From positions 124,001-188,000 of the forward strand of contig CBDDEN010000009.1 of NCBI GenBank assembly GCA_965226925.1: a stretch of 64,000 nucleotides of DNA, given 5' to 3'. This stretch comes from CBDDCX01 sp965226925. GTDB taxonomy: Bacteria > Gemmatimonadota > Gemmatimonadetes > Longimicrobiales > Gaopeijiaceae. The translations under genes were made by a program, and so were the position numbers. Shown piece after piece: positions 9,656-18,839 of this stretch. Each line of letters opens with the position of its first letter. Within the stretch, counting starts at the first letter, position 1. The notes beneath the pieces were generated by a model that was given only the letters and a program-made list of their open reading frames with translations, ran no database searches and was not told the origin of the DNA.

Positions 9656-10222
9656 TTGCAACCGGAGGTCGAAAGAGAATTGGTCCGGACATGCAAAGCA
9701 GGCGGCGTGCGGTTTTACGAGCCTCTCGTGCGAGCGTATGAGGGGCCTGGTTTTCGTTTGGCCGTGGGCATGCTCGGGAGCGCCGACGATGCCCGAGATG
9801 CGCTCCAGGACGCATTCATCAAGGCCTGGGAGTCTCTCAGCCGATTCGACGCCGACCGTCCCTTCGGACCCTGGTTCTTTCAGATTCTGAGGAATCAGTG
9901 CCGCGACGTGATACGCAGTCGCCAGTCCCGGGGGCGCCTCGAAACGCGGGACGAAAGGCTCGAGTTCCGCCCTGCCGGGGCCAAGACGAACCCCGAGCGC
10001 TTGAGACAGCGAAGTGAAGCCCAGGAGACCCTATGGGCCGCGCTCCGCGAAATCAGCGACGAGCACCGTGAGATCATAGTGCTGAAGGAGCTCGAGGGCT
10101 TTCGTTATGCCGAGATCGCCAGCATTCTGGACATTCCCGAGGGCACCGTGGCCAGTAGGTTGTATCACGCGCGCGACGCCCTACGAACCGCATTGCAGGG
10201 GATGAACGCTGAGTATCCGTAG
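9656..10222 (+). CDS. ECF-type RNA polymerase sigma factor
   Basis: 188 residues. Region 2 reads LGSADDARDALQDAFIKAWESL... PFGPWFFQILRNQCRD; region 4 reads LREISDEHREIIVLKELEGFRYAEIASILDIPEGTVASRLYHARDALR, including the helix-turn-helix. Start is TTG with GGAG upstream; I saw no better in-frame start. It is followed by a short membrane protein with an anti-sigma-like N-terminus, the usual arrangement for an ECF sigma controlled by a membrane anti-sigma factor. Target genes are unknown. Confidence 0.92.
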   Translation: MQPEVERELVRTCKAGGVRFYEPLVRAYEGPGFRLAVGMLGSADDARDALQDAFIKAWESLSRFDADRPFGPWFFQILRNQCRDVIRSRQSRGRLETRDERLEFRPAGAKTNPERLRQRSEAQETLWAALREISDEHREIIVLKELEGFRYAEIASILDIPEGTVASRLYHARDALRTALQGMNAEYP

Positions 10223-10234
10223 GAGGATCATGCC

Positions 10235-10654
10235 GTGACGGGCATCAGTCACGAGACGCTCATGCGCTACCTCGATGGAGAGGTCGCGCCAGATGAGCTC
10301 GCGAGGATCGAGGCCGCCGTCGCCGCATCCACCGAGCTGCAACGTGACGTGGCGATCTTCGGTGCCATGAAGAAGGACCTTCAGGGTATCGCGTTCCCGC
10401 TCAGTCGCGACGATTCGGTATGGGGCGTGGTCCACCGCCGGCTCACCCGGCCGATCGGTTGGCTCCTGGTGCTGGCCGGCTTCACGGTCTGGGCCGCCTA
10501 CGGCTCGTACCTCTACATGATGTCGGCGATTGATCCCTGGGAGAAGTTGGCGACCTCGACGATCGGCGTGGGAATTCTGCTCCTCTTCGGCAGCGTGATC
10601 TACGAGCGGTACAAGGAGTGGCTCACCGATCCCTACCGGGACGTGGTACGATGA
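10235..10654 (+). CDS. Membrane anti-sigma factor-like protein
   Basis: 139 residues. The N-terminal ~45 residues (SHETLMRYLDGEVAPDEL) resemble the N-terminus of zinc-finger anti-sigma factors, but the His-x3-Cys-x2-Cys zinc ligands are absent. Two hydrophobic segments follow (about 68-90 and 103-123). Its place directly after the ECF sigma gene suggests it holds the sigma at the membrane. GTG start is set by a perfect AGGAGG at 10221-10226; the nearer ATG at 10230 stops after two codons. Confidence 0.72.
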   Translation: MTGISHETLMRYLDGEVAPDELARIEAAVAASTELQRDVAIFGAMKKDLQGIAFPLSRDDSVWGVVHRRLTRPIGWLLVLAGFTVWAAYGSYLYMMSAIDPWEKLATSTIGVGILLLFGSVIYERYKEWLTDPYRDVVR

Positions 10655-10974
10655 TCATCGTCACGACACCGGACATTCCCGGCATGAGGGTGGTGCGTAC
10701 GTTGGGTCTCGTTCGAGGGAACACCATTCGGGCACGGCACATCGGGAAGGATCTCATGGCGATTCTTCGGAACGTGGCGGGGGGTGAGATCCGCGAGTAC
10801 ACGAAGATGCTGGCAGAGGCCCGAGAGCAGGCCATCGACCGGTTGGTGGAGGAAGCCGACGCTCTGGGCGGCAACGCGGTCTTGGGCCTCCGCTTCCAGA
10901 CATCCATGATCCAAAAGGGCGCGGCCGAGATGCTCTGTTATGGCACCGCCGTGGTTGTCGAGCCGGGCGATTAG
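10651..10974 (+). CDS. YbjQ / UPF0145 family protein
   Basis: 107 residues, the normal length for this family. MIIVTTPDIPGMRVVRTLGLVRGNTIRARHIGKD and the later GGNAVLGLRFQTS are typical of YbjQ, a small pentameric domain sometimes called heavy-metal-binding; a true function is not established. The ATG overlaps the preceding stop in an ATGA junction, making it the third cistron of the sigma / anti-sigma unit. Confidence 0.85.
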   Translation: MIIVTTPDIPGMRVVRTLGLVRGNTIRARHIGKDLMAILRNVAGGEIREYTKMLAEAREQAIDRLVEEADALGGNAVLGLRFQTSMIQKGAAEMLCYGTAVVVEPGD

Positions 10975-11004
10975 CCGGCCCTAATCCGCCTTCGCAGGGC
11001 CGGC
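10974..11004 (+). terminator. Stem-loop after the sigma-factor operon
   Basis: A perfect 9-bp inverted repeat (GCCGGCCCT at 10974-10982, AGGGCCGGC at 10996-11004) with a 13-base loop begins on the last base of the YbjQ-family stop codon. No U tract follows, so intrinsic termination is only probable. Confidence 0.5.
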
Positions 11005-11034
11005 CGGGCTCCAGGTTTCGCTTGACCCTCGGCC

Positions 11035-11907
11035 GTGGACGCTCATTATGCGGTATCCTCCGCCTCCCTTGTCGGCCCTCGATATCGCACTAGGCCCGTG
11101 TTGAGAATTGCGATACTCCAGCCCGATCCTCGCGCAGCGGCTCGGCTAGCCGACGCCCTGAGGTCGACGTACGAGCTCCGGTCCTATCGGAGTTGGGAAA
11201 AGCTGTACAGCCATGCCCCCAAGGCCCCCTGGGCCTGCTGTATCGTCGACATCTATCCCCCGGAAGGGCCTGTGTCCCCCACCCAGTTGGGGGATCTACG
11301 GCGGCAGAGGCCCGACCTCGCCATCGTGGTCTACTCCGACTTCGCAGACCGCGAGCCGGACCTGTTCGAGGTGGGACGGCAACAGATCGACGCAGTAATC
11401 CTCGCCGGACTCGAGGACTCGCCTTCCGCCATTCAGGCCACGATCAGTCGATCGTTGGCCTCGCCCGCCGCCGGAGTCGTGGAAGGCGCACTCGAGGGAC
11501 GCCTGGCCGCTCTCGGCATAGCGGTGGTGCGATGGTCCATGGAGCACTCCTTTGAGCGGCCGAGCGTGGACGAACTGAGCGAGGGAATGGGCATGTCTCG
11601 CAGCCAACTCACCAGGGAGCTAAACCGCAGGGGCCTCCCTCCCCCTCGGGCCCTGCTCCTCTGGGGACGGCTATTCCAGGCGGCCCGACTGCTTCAGGGA
11701 GGGACCGCAACGGTCGAAGGCGTCGCCCACGCCCTGGGGTATTCCACGAGTTCGGGCCTCCACCGGGCGTTCCACCAATACGTGGGATGGCCTCCGGGAG
11801 CCATATCCACACGGGGCGGAGTGGCGGGGGTGCTTGAGTCGTTCATAGAGTCGCAGGCTACGGATGCCCAGGAGTCGGCGGTCGGTCGTAGATCCGCGAA
11901 CACCTAG
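11035..11907 (+). CDS. AraC-type regulator with receiver-like N-terminal domain
   Basis: 290 residues. Residues ~25-125 look like a response-regulator fold (IAILQPDPRAAARLADAL, CCIVDIYPPEG, DLAIVVYSDF), but the cluster of acidic phosphorylation residues is not convincing. The C-terminus (~165-265) is an AraC-type double helix-turn-helix (SVDELSEGMGMSRSQLTREL and GVAHALGYSTSSGLHRAFHQ followed by GWPPGA). GTG start; a second in-frame GTG at 11098 sits right before the first recognised strand and may be the true start. It is monocistronic. Confidence 0.75.
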   Translation: MDAHYAVSSASLVGPRYRTRPVLRIAILQPDPRAAARLADALRSTYELRSYRSWEKLYSHAPKAPWACCIVDIYPPEGPVSPTQLGDLRRQRPDLAIVVYSDFADREPDLFEVGRQQIDAVILAGLEDSPSAIQATISRSLASPAAGVVEGALEGRLAALGIAVVRWSMEHSFERPSVDELSEGMGMSRSQLTRELNRRGLPPPRALLLWGRLFQAARLLQGGTATVEGVAHALGYSTSSGLHRAFHQYVGWPPGAISTRGGVAGVLESFIESQATDAQESAVGRRSANT

Positions 11908-11967
11908 ATCCCGCACCGCCTCGCGGCCGTAGAAGGCTGTTGAAGAAGTACAGTGGGAGCCTTCTAG

Positions 11968-13863
11968 TCAGGAACCACCTTGCAGGAACGTCCGCAGATC
12001 ACCGATGTCGTAGGATCCGTCGGCGTTTCCTCGCGAGTCCAGAATCGCCCGTTCACCGGCGTTGAGAGGCACGGCACCGGAGTCGATAAACGCGGTCAAG
12101 GCGCGATCCGGGGTCATAACGAACTCGCCCACCGCGAGCGGCACCACCACGGTGCCCACGGCCCCCCGTGAGTCTTTGATGCCGACGCTGAACTGGATCT
12201 CACCCACGCTCTCGGGCGCCCCACCCACCACCAGCCTCGTTCCCTCCGTCCCCACGGTCATGCCGCGGGACGGCAGCGCGTCGTCCAGGAACGCTGTGTA
12301 GGGCATCAGCCCTCCGGCTATCGTCAGTGACCCCGAATAGGGGTTGAAATGACTCGCCTCGGGCAGCTGGCCGGGATCCACGATGCCCGGCTCCCTACTG
12401 TTCGTGAGGCGCACGCGGGCCTCGTCCCCTACCGCGACGATCGAATGAATCGTCACCCGACTCGGAGCTGACTCCGCATGACGCAGCGTCCCGGGGCTGG
12501 TCTCGGTGTTCAGGAAGGCCTGGGGTGCACCCGGTTGCCCCCAGGCATCCGAGGCCTCGCCACGATTGCCCCCGTTCGAGGCCGTGAGGAGCAGGTCGCC
12601 ACGGCCATCCGCCTCCACCATGGAGAACAGATAGGGCCGGACCGATCCCCGATCCGGCCGCCGTACACCCGACAGATCCCAGTGGTACATGAGAACGCCG
12701 GAGGCGGGCAGATTGGTGTCGAAGCCCGTGCGGGGACGGTGCTCCAGAACGAGGAACTCGACGCCGTCGTCGTCCAACGGGACCCGGAGTGCCTCGCGGC
12801 TCTGCTGGGCCGGACCCAAGACGAACTCCTCATTGAACACGTCCTCCACATCGACCCACCGGATCCAACCGAGCTGCTCCTTGGACCACGGGCTGAGGTG
12901 TGTCGGGCCGAAGCTGACTCCACGAGTGGATCCGTCTCCGCATCCCCACGAGCCCGCCGCCATGAGTCCCCAGCACCCGAGCACCCACCGCCGGTTCTGC
13001 AGCTCAATTCCGTCGATGGGATGGTAGAGATCCGGAAGGCCGAGCACGTGCCCGAATTCATGAGAGACGACGCCCGCCGTCTGGAGAGTCTCCCCCGCAC
13101 AGTCGGCAGCGCTCGTGATCGTGTATCCGAAGATCAGCATGGGATTGCCGTCGAAGCCCACGTCCTGGGTCGCGAGCGCACCGCCAATCCAGAAGACCAT
13201 CGCGCTGCGGTGAGGCCAAATGGCGGGGCCGCCGCACGACGCGGAGACCTCCTGGAACTCGAAGTTGATCACGTCGACGACTCCGTCGTCGTCTCCGCTG
13301 TTCGGGACGCCGTCCGGTCCGTCGTTGTCGAACTGCGTGAAGTCGATGAACTCGTCGGCCTTGCCGACCGCCTCAACCAGGTAGTCTCCGGTGCCGGTGT
13401 TGTCGCCGAGCCCGAAGCTCTCGCCCACCACCTCGGCCACCGTGAGGCTCGTCTCGACCCAAGGAGCCACGACTCCTTCCACAGTCAGGAGCCCACCCGA
13501 AGCCTCCAGATAGAAGTCTGTCAGCGTGCCGGCCTCGGAGGGTCCATCGAAGAGAACCCGTCGAATGTCCTCCACCGCGAAACGAGGCTCCTCCGAATCG
13601 GCGAAGAGCGCCGGGATGACCAGAAGCTTCATCTGACCGGCCACAGGCACGTGCGCACCGTCCACGGCCTGCGGCCTCTGGCCCCTCCACACTTGTGGAA
13701 GCTCGAAGACGTCGGGGTCGCGCGCGATCCGATCGTAGTACGCCTGCGGAAGCGCGAGTCCACGGATCTCCGCCAGGGCCTCGATGTCCTGTGCCTCGGC
13801 CGGGCTAAGGACGGCGCATAGCGACACAGCCGCGACCACGCTGAAGGCAACGCTCCGGCTCAC
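11968..13863 (-). CDS. Secreted M6-family metalloprotease
   Basis: 631 residues with signal peptide (MSRSVAFSVVAAVSLCAVLSPAEAQ). The zinc site HEFGHVLGLPDLYHP lies near residue 290 in an immune-inhibitor-A/M6-like context (GCWGLMAAGSWG). The C-terminal end has a single dockerin-like/EF-hand repeat (DSRGNADGSYDIGDLRTFL), suggesting calcium binding or type-I dockerin ancestry. It probably degrades extracellular protein. The GTG start overlaps the stop of the small lipoprotein gene in a GTGA junction. Confidence 0.85.
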   Translation of the reverse strand: MSRSVAFSVVAAVSLCAVLSPAEAQDIEALAEIRGLALPQAYYDRIARDPDVFELPQVWRGQRPQAVDGAHVPVAGQMKLLVIPALFADSEEPRFAVEDIRRVLFDGPSEAGTLTDFYLEASGGLLTVEGVVAPWVETSLTVAEVVGESFGLGDNTGTGDYLVEAVGKADEFIDFTQFDNDGPDGVPNSGDDDGVVDVINFEFQEVSASCGGPAIWPHRSAMVFWIGGALATQDVGFDGNPMLIFGYTITSAADCAGETLQTAGVVSHEFGHVLGLPDLYHPIDGIELQNRRWVLGCWGLMAAGSWGCGDGSTRGVSFGPTHLSPWSKEQLGWIRWVDVEDVFNEEFVLGPAQQSREALRVPLDDDGVEFLVLEHRPRTGFDTNLPASGVLMYHWDLSGVRRPDRGSVRPYLFSMVEADGRGDLLLTASNGGNRGEASDAWGQPGAPQAFLNTETSPGTLRHAESAPSRVTIHSIVAVGDEARVRLTNSREPGIVDPGQLPEASHFNPYSGSLTIAGGLMPYTAFLDDALPSRGMTVGTEGTRLVVGGAPESVGEIQFSVGIKDSRGAVGTVVVPLAVGEFVMTPDRALTAFIDSGAVPLNAGERAILDSRGNADGSYDIGDLRTFLQGGS

Positions 13864-14252
13864 GGTGTGAACCTCACCCGGTACCCGGCCAAGCTGGTCC
13901 TGAGGTCGTTCTCACCGTCGGCTATCTGCAGCACGGTCGTCACGGGGGGCTGCGTGGTGTCGGCGACGTTGAAACGAAAGGCTATCTCCCCCGGAGCGTC
14001 CAAGAGCACCAGGACCTTCGTGGTATCGCCCAATGCGCTGGTGTAGAGATCGCCGGTGAGCGGCTCCACGAACGAGACTCCGCCGCCTACCAGGTGGAGA
14101 AGCGCAGCACCCTCGTCGCCGTTCGGTGACTCCACGGTGGCCGTCAGCGTACCTGGAGCACTCACGGGGGCCGCATCTCCGCACCCCAGGGCCCCCCCCA
14201 AAGCCAACATGGAGATCAGGGCCCTCAGGGTGGCACGGCGAGGGTCAGCCAT
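13860..14252 (-). CDS. Small lipoprotein of unknown function
   Basis: 130 residues from the ATG at 14250-14252. The N-terminus is a lipoprotein signal (basic stretch, hydrophobic core, lipobox ALGGALGCGD). The mature part is rich in beta-type sequence and reads like a small Ig-like or adhesion domain; I do not recognise the family. It overlaps patatin by 8 bp upstream and the M6 protease by 4 bp downstream, so it may be a partner or chaperone of the secreted protease. Confidence 0.7.
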   Translation of the reverse strand: MADPRRATLRALISMLALGGALGCGDAAPVSAPGTLTATVESPNGDEGAALLHLVGGGVSFVEPLTGDLYTSALGDTTKVLVLLDAPGEIAFRFNVADTTQPPVTTVLQIADGENDLRTSLAGYRVRFTP

Positions 14253-15102
14253 GGGCCTCAGCGGAAAGAGCCTCACTCGTGGCTCGGTACCCTTCTTCCA
14301 AGAAGCACTCGATCTCGTCGAAGTCGAACCCACCGTAGGACTCGAGGTGGGGCCGCACGAAGGTCAACGGCACTCCCGCCCAATCTCTTACGGTGTCCCG
14401 CCGCTTCTGTCCGGCCATGATGGCGAACACTCTCTGCTGCACCGCCACCAATCCATCATCTGCCACGGCTCGAGCGTCGGCGTCCGGCCCAGCTCCAGCG
14501 TCGACCGCGATGATGCGGGTGGCCCCCAGGTCCGAGGCCCGCTGGAGAGGCAACATTTCCCTGACCCCCCCATCCACCAGCAGTCGGCCGTTCAGGTGGG
14601 CAGGGGGAAACAGAACCGGAAGCGCGGAGGAGGCGTAGACGCTGTCCACGAGCGAAATGTCCGTGTCGCCGCGGTGTCCGAGCCAGACCGTCTGTCCGGT
14701 GGCCAGATCGACCACGTTCACCACCAGGGGGATATGAAGCTCGTCCCAGTCGTCCTTGGGAAGCAACCGTCGAATGAAGTCGTGGAGTGGGCGCCCCTGG
14801 AACACGCTCGGAGCTCGAATGCCGTTGATCCACACGGCCCGACGCCTGAGACGAATGATATCCCTCCGTCTCAGCGCGCGTGCGCTCGTTTCCATCTCCT
14901 CGACCGAGCGGCCACCGGCAAAGGCGGCCCCGACCATGGCTCCGATACTCGTGCCAATGATGCCGGCCACTCGAATACCCGCCTCCTGAACGGCCTTCCA
15001 CGCGCCGATGTGGGCCAGACCCTTGAGGGCTCCACCCCCCATGACCAACCAGATCGCGTCCCCTGCCCCGTCCGGGCCAGCGGGTTCGTATGACACGGTC
15101 AC
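14245..15102 (-). CDS. Patatin-like phospholipase
   Basis: 285 residues. It shows the oxyanion glycine loop (VMGGGALKGLAHIGAWKA), the nucleophile elbow GTSIGAMVGA with catalytic Ser, and the catalytic aspartate motif LLVDGGVREMLPL near residue 185. No signal peptide is seen, so it may act in the cytoplasm or at the inner membrane as an acyl hydrolase (RssA/NTE-like). GTG start. First gene of a three-gene overlapping operon with the lipoprotein and M6 protease. Confidence 0.9.
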   Translation of the reverse strand: MTVSYEPAGPDGAGDAIWLVMGGGALKGLAHIGAWKAVQEAGIRVAGIIGTSIGAMVGAAFAGGRSVEEMETSARALRRRDIIRLRRRAVWINGIRAPSVFQGRPLHDFIRRLLPKDDWDELHIPLVVNVVDLATGQTVWLGHRGDTDISLVDSVYASSALPVLFPPAHLNGRLLVDGGVREMLPLQRASDLGATRIIAVDAGAGPDADARAVADDGLVAVQQRVFAIMAGQKRRDTVRDWAGVPLTFVRPHLESYGGFDFDEIECFLEEGYRATSEALSAEAHG

Positions 15103-15134
15103 AGGCCGGGCACCCGGGGGAACCGGGGTCCAGC

Positions 15135-15163
15135 TTGACGGTATACCAAGGCCTCTCTAGCTT
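15135..15163 (+). promoter_or_regulatory. Likely sigma-70 promoter of the suf operon
   Basis: TTGACG (15135-15140), a 17-base spacer and TAGCTT (15158-15163) make a reasonable promoter about 55 bp before sufC. The divergent patatin gene begins at 15102. Confidence 0.5.
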
Positions 15164-15172
15164 TGATGAAAA

Positions 15173-15187
15173 GAAGAATCATTCTCA
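15173..15187 (+). promoter_or_regulatory. Fur-like operator in front of sufC
   Basis: A 7-1-7 element, GAAGAAT-C-ATTCTCA, containing the perfect inverted repeat AGAAT-C-ATTCT; on the minus strand it begins TGAGAAT-G-ATTCT, close to the known Fur-box core. It sits where transcription should start, just after the -10 box, so iron-dependent repression of the iron-sulfur operon is plausible. The symmetry breaks in the last two positions. Confidence 0.5.
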
Positions 15188-15218
15188 ATAAGACCCACTC
15201 TCCAGAGTTCTTTTGCCC

Positions 15219-16004
15219 ATGAGTGACACCCCAATTCTCAGGATTTCCGGCCTTCATGCCAAGGTCGCCGACGAAGATCTCCCTATTCTGAACGGCGTGG
15301 ACCTTGAACTCGGAAAGGGCGAGATCCACGCCATCATGGGACCCAACGGCTCCGGAAAGAGCACACTCGCCAAAGTGCTGGCCGGTCATCCCGGTTACGA
15401 GGTTACCGCCGGCGAGATTACGTACCGTGATGAGTCCATCCTGGATATGGAACCGGACGAGCGCGCACTCGCGGGGATGTTTCTGGCCTTTCAGTACCCC
15501 GTCGAGATCCCAGGGGTCTCGATCGCGAACTTCTTGAGGACCGCGCTTCAAGCTCGACTCGTGGGTGACGAAGAGATCGACTTGTTCGACTTTCAGGACG
15601 AGCTCATCGACCGCATGAAGCTTCTCGACATGGAGCCTTCCTTTGCCGAGCGCTCCGTGAACGACGGCTTCAGTGGAGGCGAGAAGAAGCGCAACGAGAT
15701 TCTCCAGATGGCCGTCCTGCGCCCCACCCTGGCGCTCATGGACGAGACCGACTCCGGCCTGGACATCGACGCGCTCAAGGTCGTGGCCAGCGGTGTGAAC
15801 AAGTTACGTGAAGAGAACCCCGAGATGACGGTGCTGCTCATCACGCATTATCAGCGGCTCCTGAACTACATCAAACCCGACGTCGTGCACGTGATGATCG
15901 AGGGCCGAATCGTGCGGACCGGCGGGCCCGAAGTGGCGCTGGAGCTTGAAGAAGAAGGCTACTCGGAATGGGCCGACGCCGACAAGGAACCGATCCCAGC
16001 GTAG
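15219..16004 (+). CDS. sufC: Fe-S cluster assembly ATPase SufC
   Basis: 261 residues. Walker A GPNGSGKSTLAKVLAGHP, ABC signature DGFSGGEKKRNEILQMAVL, Walker B TLALMDETDSGLDIDAL and the H-loop LLITHYQRLLNYI are all intact and match SufC rather than a transporter ATPase. It works with SufB and SufD as the scaffold complex. ATG start; an in-frame TTG is 6 bases upstream. No strong Shine-Dalgarno sequence is visible. First gene of the suf operon. Confidence 0.97.
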   Translation: MSDTPILRISGLHAKVADEDLPILNGVDLELGKGEIHAIMGPNGSGKSTLAKVLAGHPGYEVTAGEITYRDESILDMEPDERALAGMFLAFQYPVEIPGVSIANFLRTALQARLVGDEEIDLFDFQDELIDRMKLLDMEPSFAERSVNDGFSGGEKKRNEILQMAVLRPTLALMDETDSGLDIDALKVVASGVNKLREENPEMTVLLITHYQRLLNYIKPDVVHVMIEGRIVRTGGPEVALELEEEGYSEWADADKEPIPA

Positions 16005-16065
16005 CACCTCACAAGACGACAGAACCGTGGGGCGACCCCCCGCCGACTCCAGAAGGACTAAGGTC

Positions 16066-17481
16066 ATGCCACAGAATGAGCTGGTTCAAGATCTCGATCT
16101 CGACGAATACAAGTACGGGTTCGTCGATGAGGAGGCTCACGTCTTCCGCACGACGCCGGGCCTCGATGAAGAGGTTGTGCGTCAGATCTCGAAGCATAAG
16201 GAAGAGCCGCGGTGGATGCTGGACTTCCGCCTCAAGGCGCTTCGAGTCTATGAATCGAAGCCAATGCCCACATGGGGTGGGGACCTCTCCGGGCTCGAGG
16301 AGACGCTCGACGAGATCTACTTCTACGTAAAGCCACAGGATCAGATGGAACGGTCCTGGGACGACGTTCCCGACAACATCAAGACGACCTTCGAGCGTCT
16401 GGGCATCCCCGAAGCGGAGCAGAAGCTCCTGGCCGGTGTCGGAGCCCAGTACGAGTCCGAGATGGTGTACCACTCGCTGAAGGAGGAGTGGGCCTTGCAG
16501 GGCGTCATCTTCGACTCCATCGAAGACGGTCTCAAGAACCACCCCGAGCTGTTCAGGGAGCACTTCGGCACGATCATTCCCACGGCGGACAACAAGTTCT
16601 CGGCCCTCAACTCGGCCGTGTGGTCCGGCGGATCGTTCGTGTACATCCCGAAGAACGTCCATCTCAAGACTCCGCTGCAGGCCTACTTCCGGGTCAACCA
16701 GGAGCGCATGGGTCAGTTCGAGCGCACGCTGATCATCGTGGATGAGGGGGCGCAGGCCCACTACATCGAGGGATGTACGGCGCCGGTATACTCCACCGAC
16801 TCGTTCCACTCGGGCGTTATCGAGATCGTGCTGAAGAAGAACTCCCGGTTCCGTTACACGACCATTCAGAACTGGTCGAACAACATGTACAACCTCGTCA
16901 CACAGCGGGCGGTGGTGAACGAGAACGCCACCATGGAGTGGCTGGACGGAAACCTCGGTTCGAAGCTGACCATGAAGTACCCGTCCTGCTACCTCATGGG
17001 CGAGGGTGCCCACGGTTCCATCATGTCCATCGCCTACGCAAGCGACGGCCAGCATCAGGACACCGGGGGCAAGGTCGTACACGCCGCTCCCAACACGACG
17101 TCGTCGATCATCTCCAAGTCCATCTCCAAGGGACATGGGAGGTCGACGTATCGAGGGCTCTGCAAGGTGTACGATGGCGCGGTCAACTCGCGCTCGAACG
17201 TCGAGTGCGACGCGCTCCTGATCAACGACACGTCGCGAACGGACACGTACCCCTACATCGAGATCGAAGAGAAGCGGGCGACCGTAGGCCACGAAGCCAC
17301 CGTCTCGAAGGTGGGTGACGAGCAGCTCTTCTATCTGAAGAGCCGCGGAATGACTGAAGAGGAGGCCATGGCCCTGATCGTTCGGGGATTCATCGAGCCC
17401 ATCGCCAAGGAGCTGCCGCTGGAGTACGCGGTGGAGCTCAATCGGCTGATCGAGCTCGAAATGGAGGGATCAGTCGGTTGA
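16066..17481 (+). CDS. sufB: Fe-S cluster assembly protein SufB
   Basis: 471 residues from the ATG at 16066, with AAGGA-type sequence upstream. The frame is open further back to 15946, but that part overlaps sufC. Strong SufB signatures: SEMVYHSLKEEW, GTIIPTADNKFSALNSAVW, EGCTAPVYSTDSFHSGVIEI, and the C-terminal GHEATVSKVGDEQLFYLKSR. It is the cluster-building scaffold subunit. Confidence 0.97.
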   Translation: MPQNELVQDLDLDEYKYGFVDEEAHVFRTTPGLDEEVVRQISKHKEEPRWMLDFRLKALRVYESKPMPTWGGDLSGLEETLDEIYFYVKPQDQMERSWDDVPDNIKTTFERLGIPEAEQKLLAGVGAQYESEMVYHSLKEEWALQGVIFDSIEDGLKNHPELFREHFGTIIPTADNKFSALNSAVWSGGSFVYIPKNVHLKTPLQAYFRVNQERMGQFERTLIIVDEGAQAHYIEGCTAPVYSTDSFHSGVIEIVLKKNSRFRYTTIQNWSNNMYNLVTQRAVVNENATMEWLDGNLGSKLTMKYPSCYLMGEGAHGSIMSIAYASDGQHQDTGGKVVHAAPNTTSSIISKSISKGHGRSTYRGLCKVYDGAVNSRSNVECDALLINDTSRTDTYPYIEIEEKRATVGHEATVSKVGDEQLFYLKSRGMTEEEAMALIVRGFIEPIAKELPLEYAVELNRLIELEMEGSVG

Positions 17482-18839
17482 TGATGGAAACGACACAGGC
17501 CGTCTCATCGACGGAAAGCGAGTATGCCACGTCGGCCATCGACGGTTTGGCCGTAGAGCGCCTGGGCCGAGACGCCCCGGATTGGTTGCGCGAGCGGCGT
17601 GAGCACGCGTGGTCGGTCTATGAGGACACACCGCTTCCGACGACCCGCTCCGAGGAGTGGCGCTACACGGACCTCTCACGGCTCATCGATCTCGGCTCGC
17701 TCAGGCTTCTCACCCCCGGCGATACGGACCCCGACGCGGCGCGACCGGGGCTTCTGGAGGAGGCCATGGTCGAGGACCGGGCGGCCTCCGGGCACTCGGT
17801 TCTGGTGGACGGTCTGACCGTACAGGTGGATCTGGAAGCCGATCTCGCGGCCCAGGGCGTCGTTCTCACGTCTCTGCGGTCGGCCGTCGAGAGTCATCCC
17901 GATCTGCTCGAGGAGCACCTCGCGGTCGAGGCCCTCCCCCCCGAGGAGGGAAAATTCCAGGCCCTGAACGCGGCCCTCTGGACCGACGGTGTGTTCCTCT
18001 ACGTGCCGAAGGGTGTGCGCCTGGAGCTTCCCGTGCGGGCCACTCGCTGGCTTTCGCAAGCCGGTTCCGCCGTGTGTACGAGGACCCTCGTAATCGCGGA
18101 AGCCGGCAGCCAGGTGTCGTACGTCGAGGAGCTTCTCTCGGACGACATGAACGAGCGAACGCTCGTCTCGGCCGGCGTGGAGATCATCGCGAAGGACGGT
18201 GCTCAGGTTCAATACGTATCCATCCAGCGCGCGGGCCGCCGGGTGTTCTGCCAGTCGGCTCAGCGGACTCTGGCGCACCGTGACTCTACGCTGGACACCC
18301 TCAACGTGAGCCTCGGTGGCTCCGTGAGCCGGGTCGACCTGAATGCACGTCTGCTGGGGCCCGGAGCCAACAGCGACATGCTGGGCCTCTACTTCGGCGA
18401 CGAGGACCAGCACTTCGATCACAACACCAGTCAGGATCACGTGGCCCCCAACGCTGGGAGCGACCTGCTCTACAAGGGTGCCCTGGACGGCTCGTCGCAC
18501 GCGGTGTTCCGGGGGGTCATCCGGGTCCATCCCGGGGCTCAGGGCACCGACGCGTACCAGACGAACCGCAACCTGCTGCTCTCTGATGAGGCACGGGCCA
18601 ACTCACTGCCGAACCTCGAGATCGAGGCCGACGACGTGAAGTGCTCACACGGCGCGACGGTCGGCCAGCTCGACGCCGAAGCGCTCTTCTATCTGCTCAG
18701 CCGCGGGATGAGCCGCTACCAAGCCGAGCGGCTGGTGGTCATCGGCTTCTTGGGTGACGTGCTTTCCCGACTCCCCTTGGGCGGAGTCGTCGAGAAGGTG
18801 ACGAAGGCAATCGAGCGAAAGCTCCAGGCGCATGGCTGA
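17481..18839 (+). CDS. sufD: Fe-S cluster assembly protein SufD
   Basis: 452 residues. N-terminal RSEEWRYTDLSRL and C-terminal CSHGATVGQLDAEALFYLLS typify SufD, the partner of SufB; the beta-helix core (HFDHNTSQDHVAPNAGSDLL, YKGALDGSSHAVFRGVIRVH) is complete. The ATG overlaps the sufB stop by one base (TGATG), indicating coupled translation; a second ATG follows immediately. Confidence 0.96.
   Translation: MMETTQAVSSTESEYATSAIDGLAVERLGRDAPDWLRERREHAWSVYEDTPLPTTRSEEWRYTDLSRLIDLGSLRLLTPGDTDPDAARPGLLEEAMVEDRAASGHSVLVDGLTVQVDLEADLAAQGVVLTSLRSAVESHPDLLEEHLAVEALPPEEGKFQALNAALWTDGVFLYVPKGVRLELPVRATRWLSQAGSAVCTRTLVIAEAGSQVSYVEELLSDDMNERTLVSAGVEIIAKDGAQVQYVSIQRAGRRVFCQSAQRTLAHRDSTLDTLNVSLGGSVSRVDLNARLLGPGANSDMLGLYFGDEDQHFDHNTSQDHVAPNAGSDLLYKGALDGSSHAVFRGVIRVHPGAQGTDAYQTNRNLLLSDEARANSLPNLEIEADDVKCSHGATVGQLDAEALFYLLSRGMSRYQAERLVVIGFLGDVLSRLPLGGVVEKVTKAIERKLQAHG

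Noticed and set aside
12478..13821. A 447-codon plus-strand frame opposite the M6 protease
   Set aside because: Antisense shadow typical of high-G+C coding; no motifs, no ribosome site.
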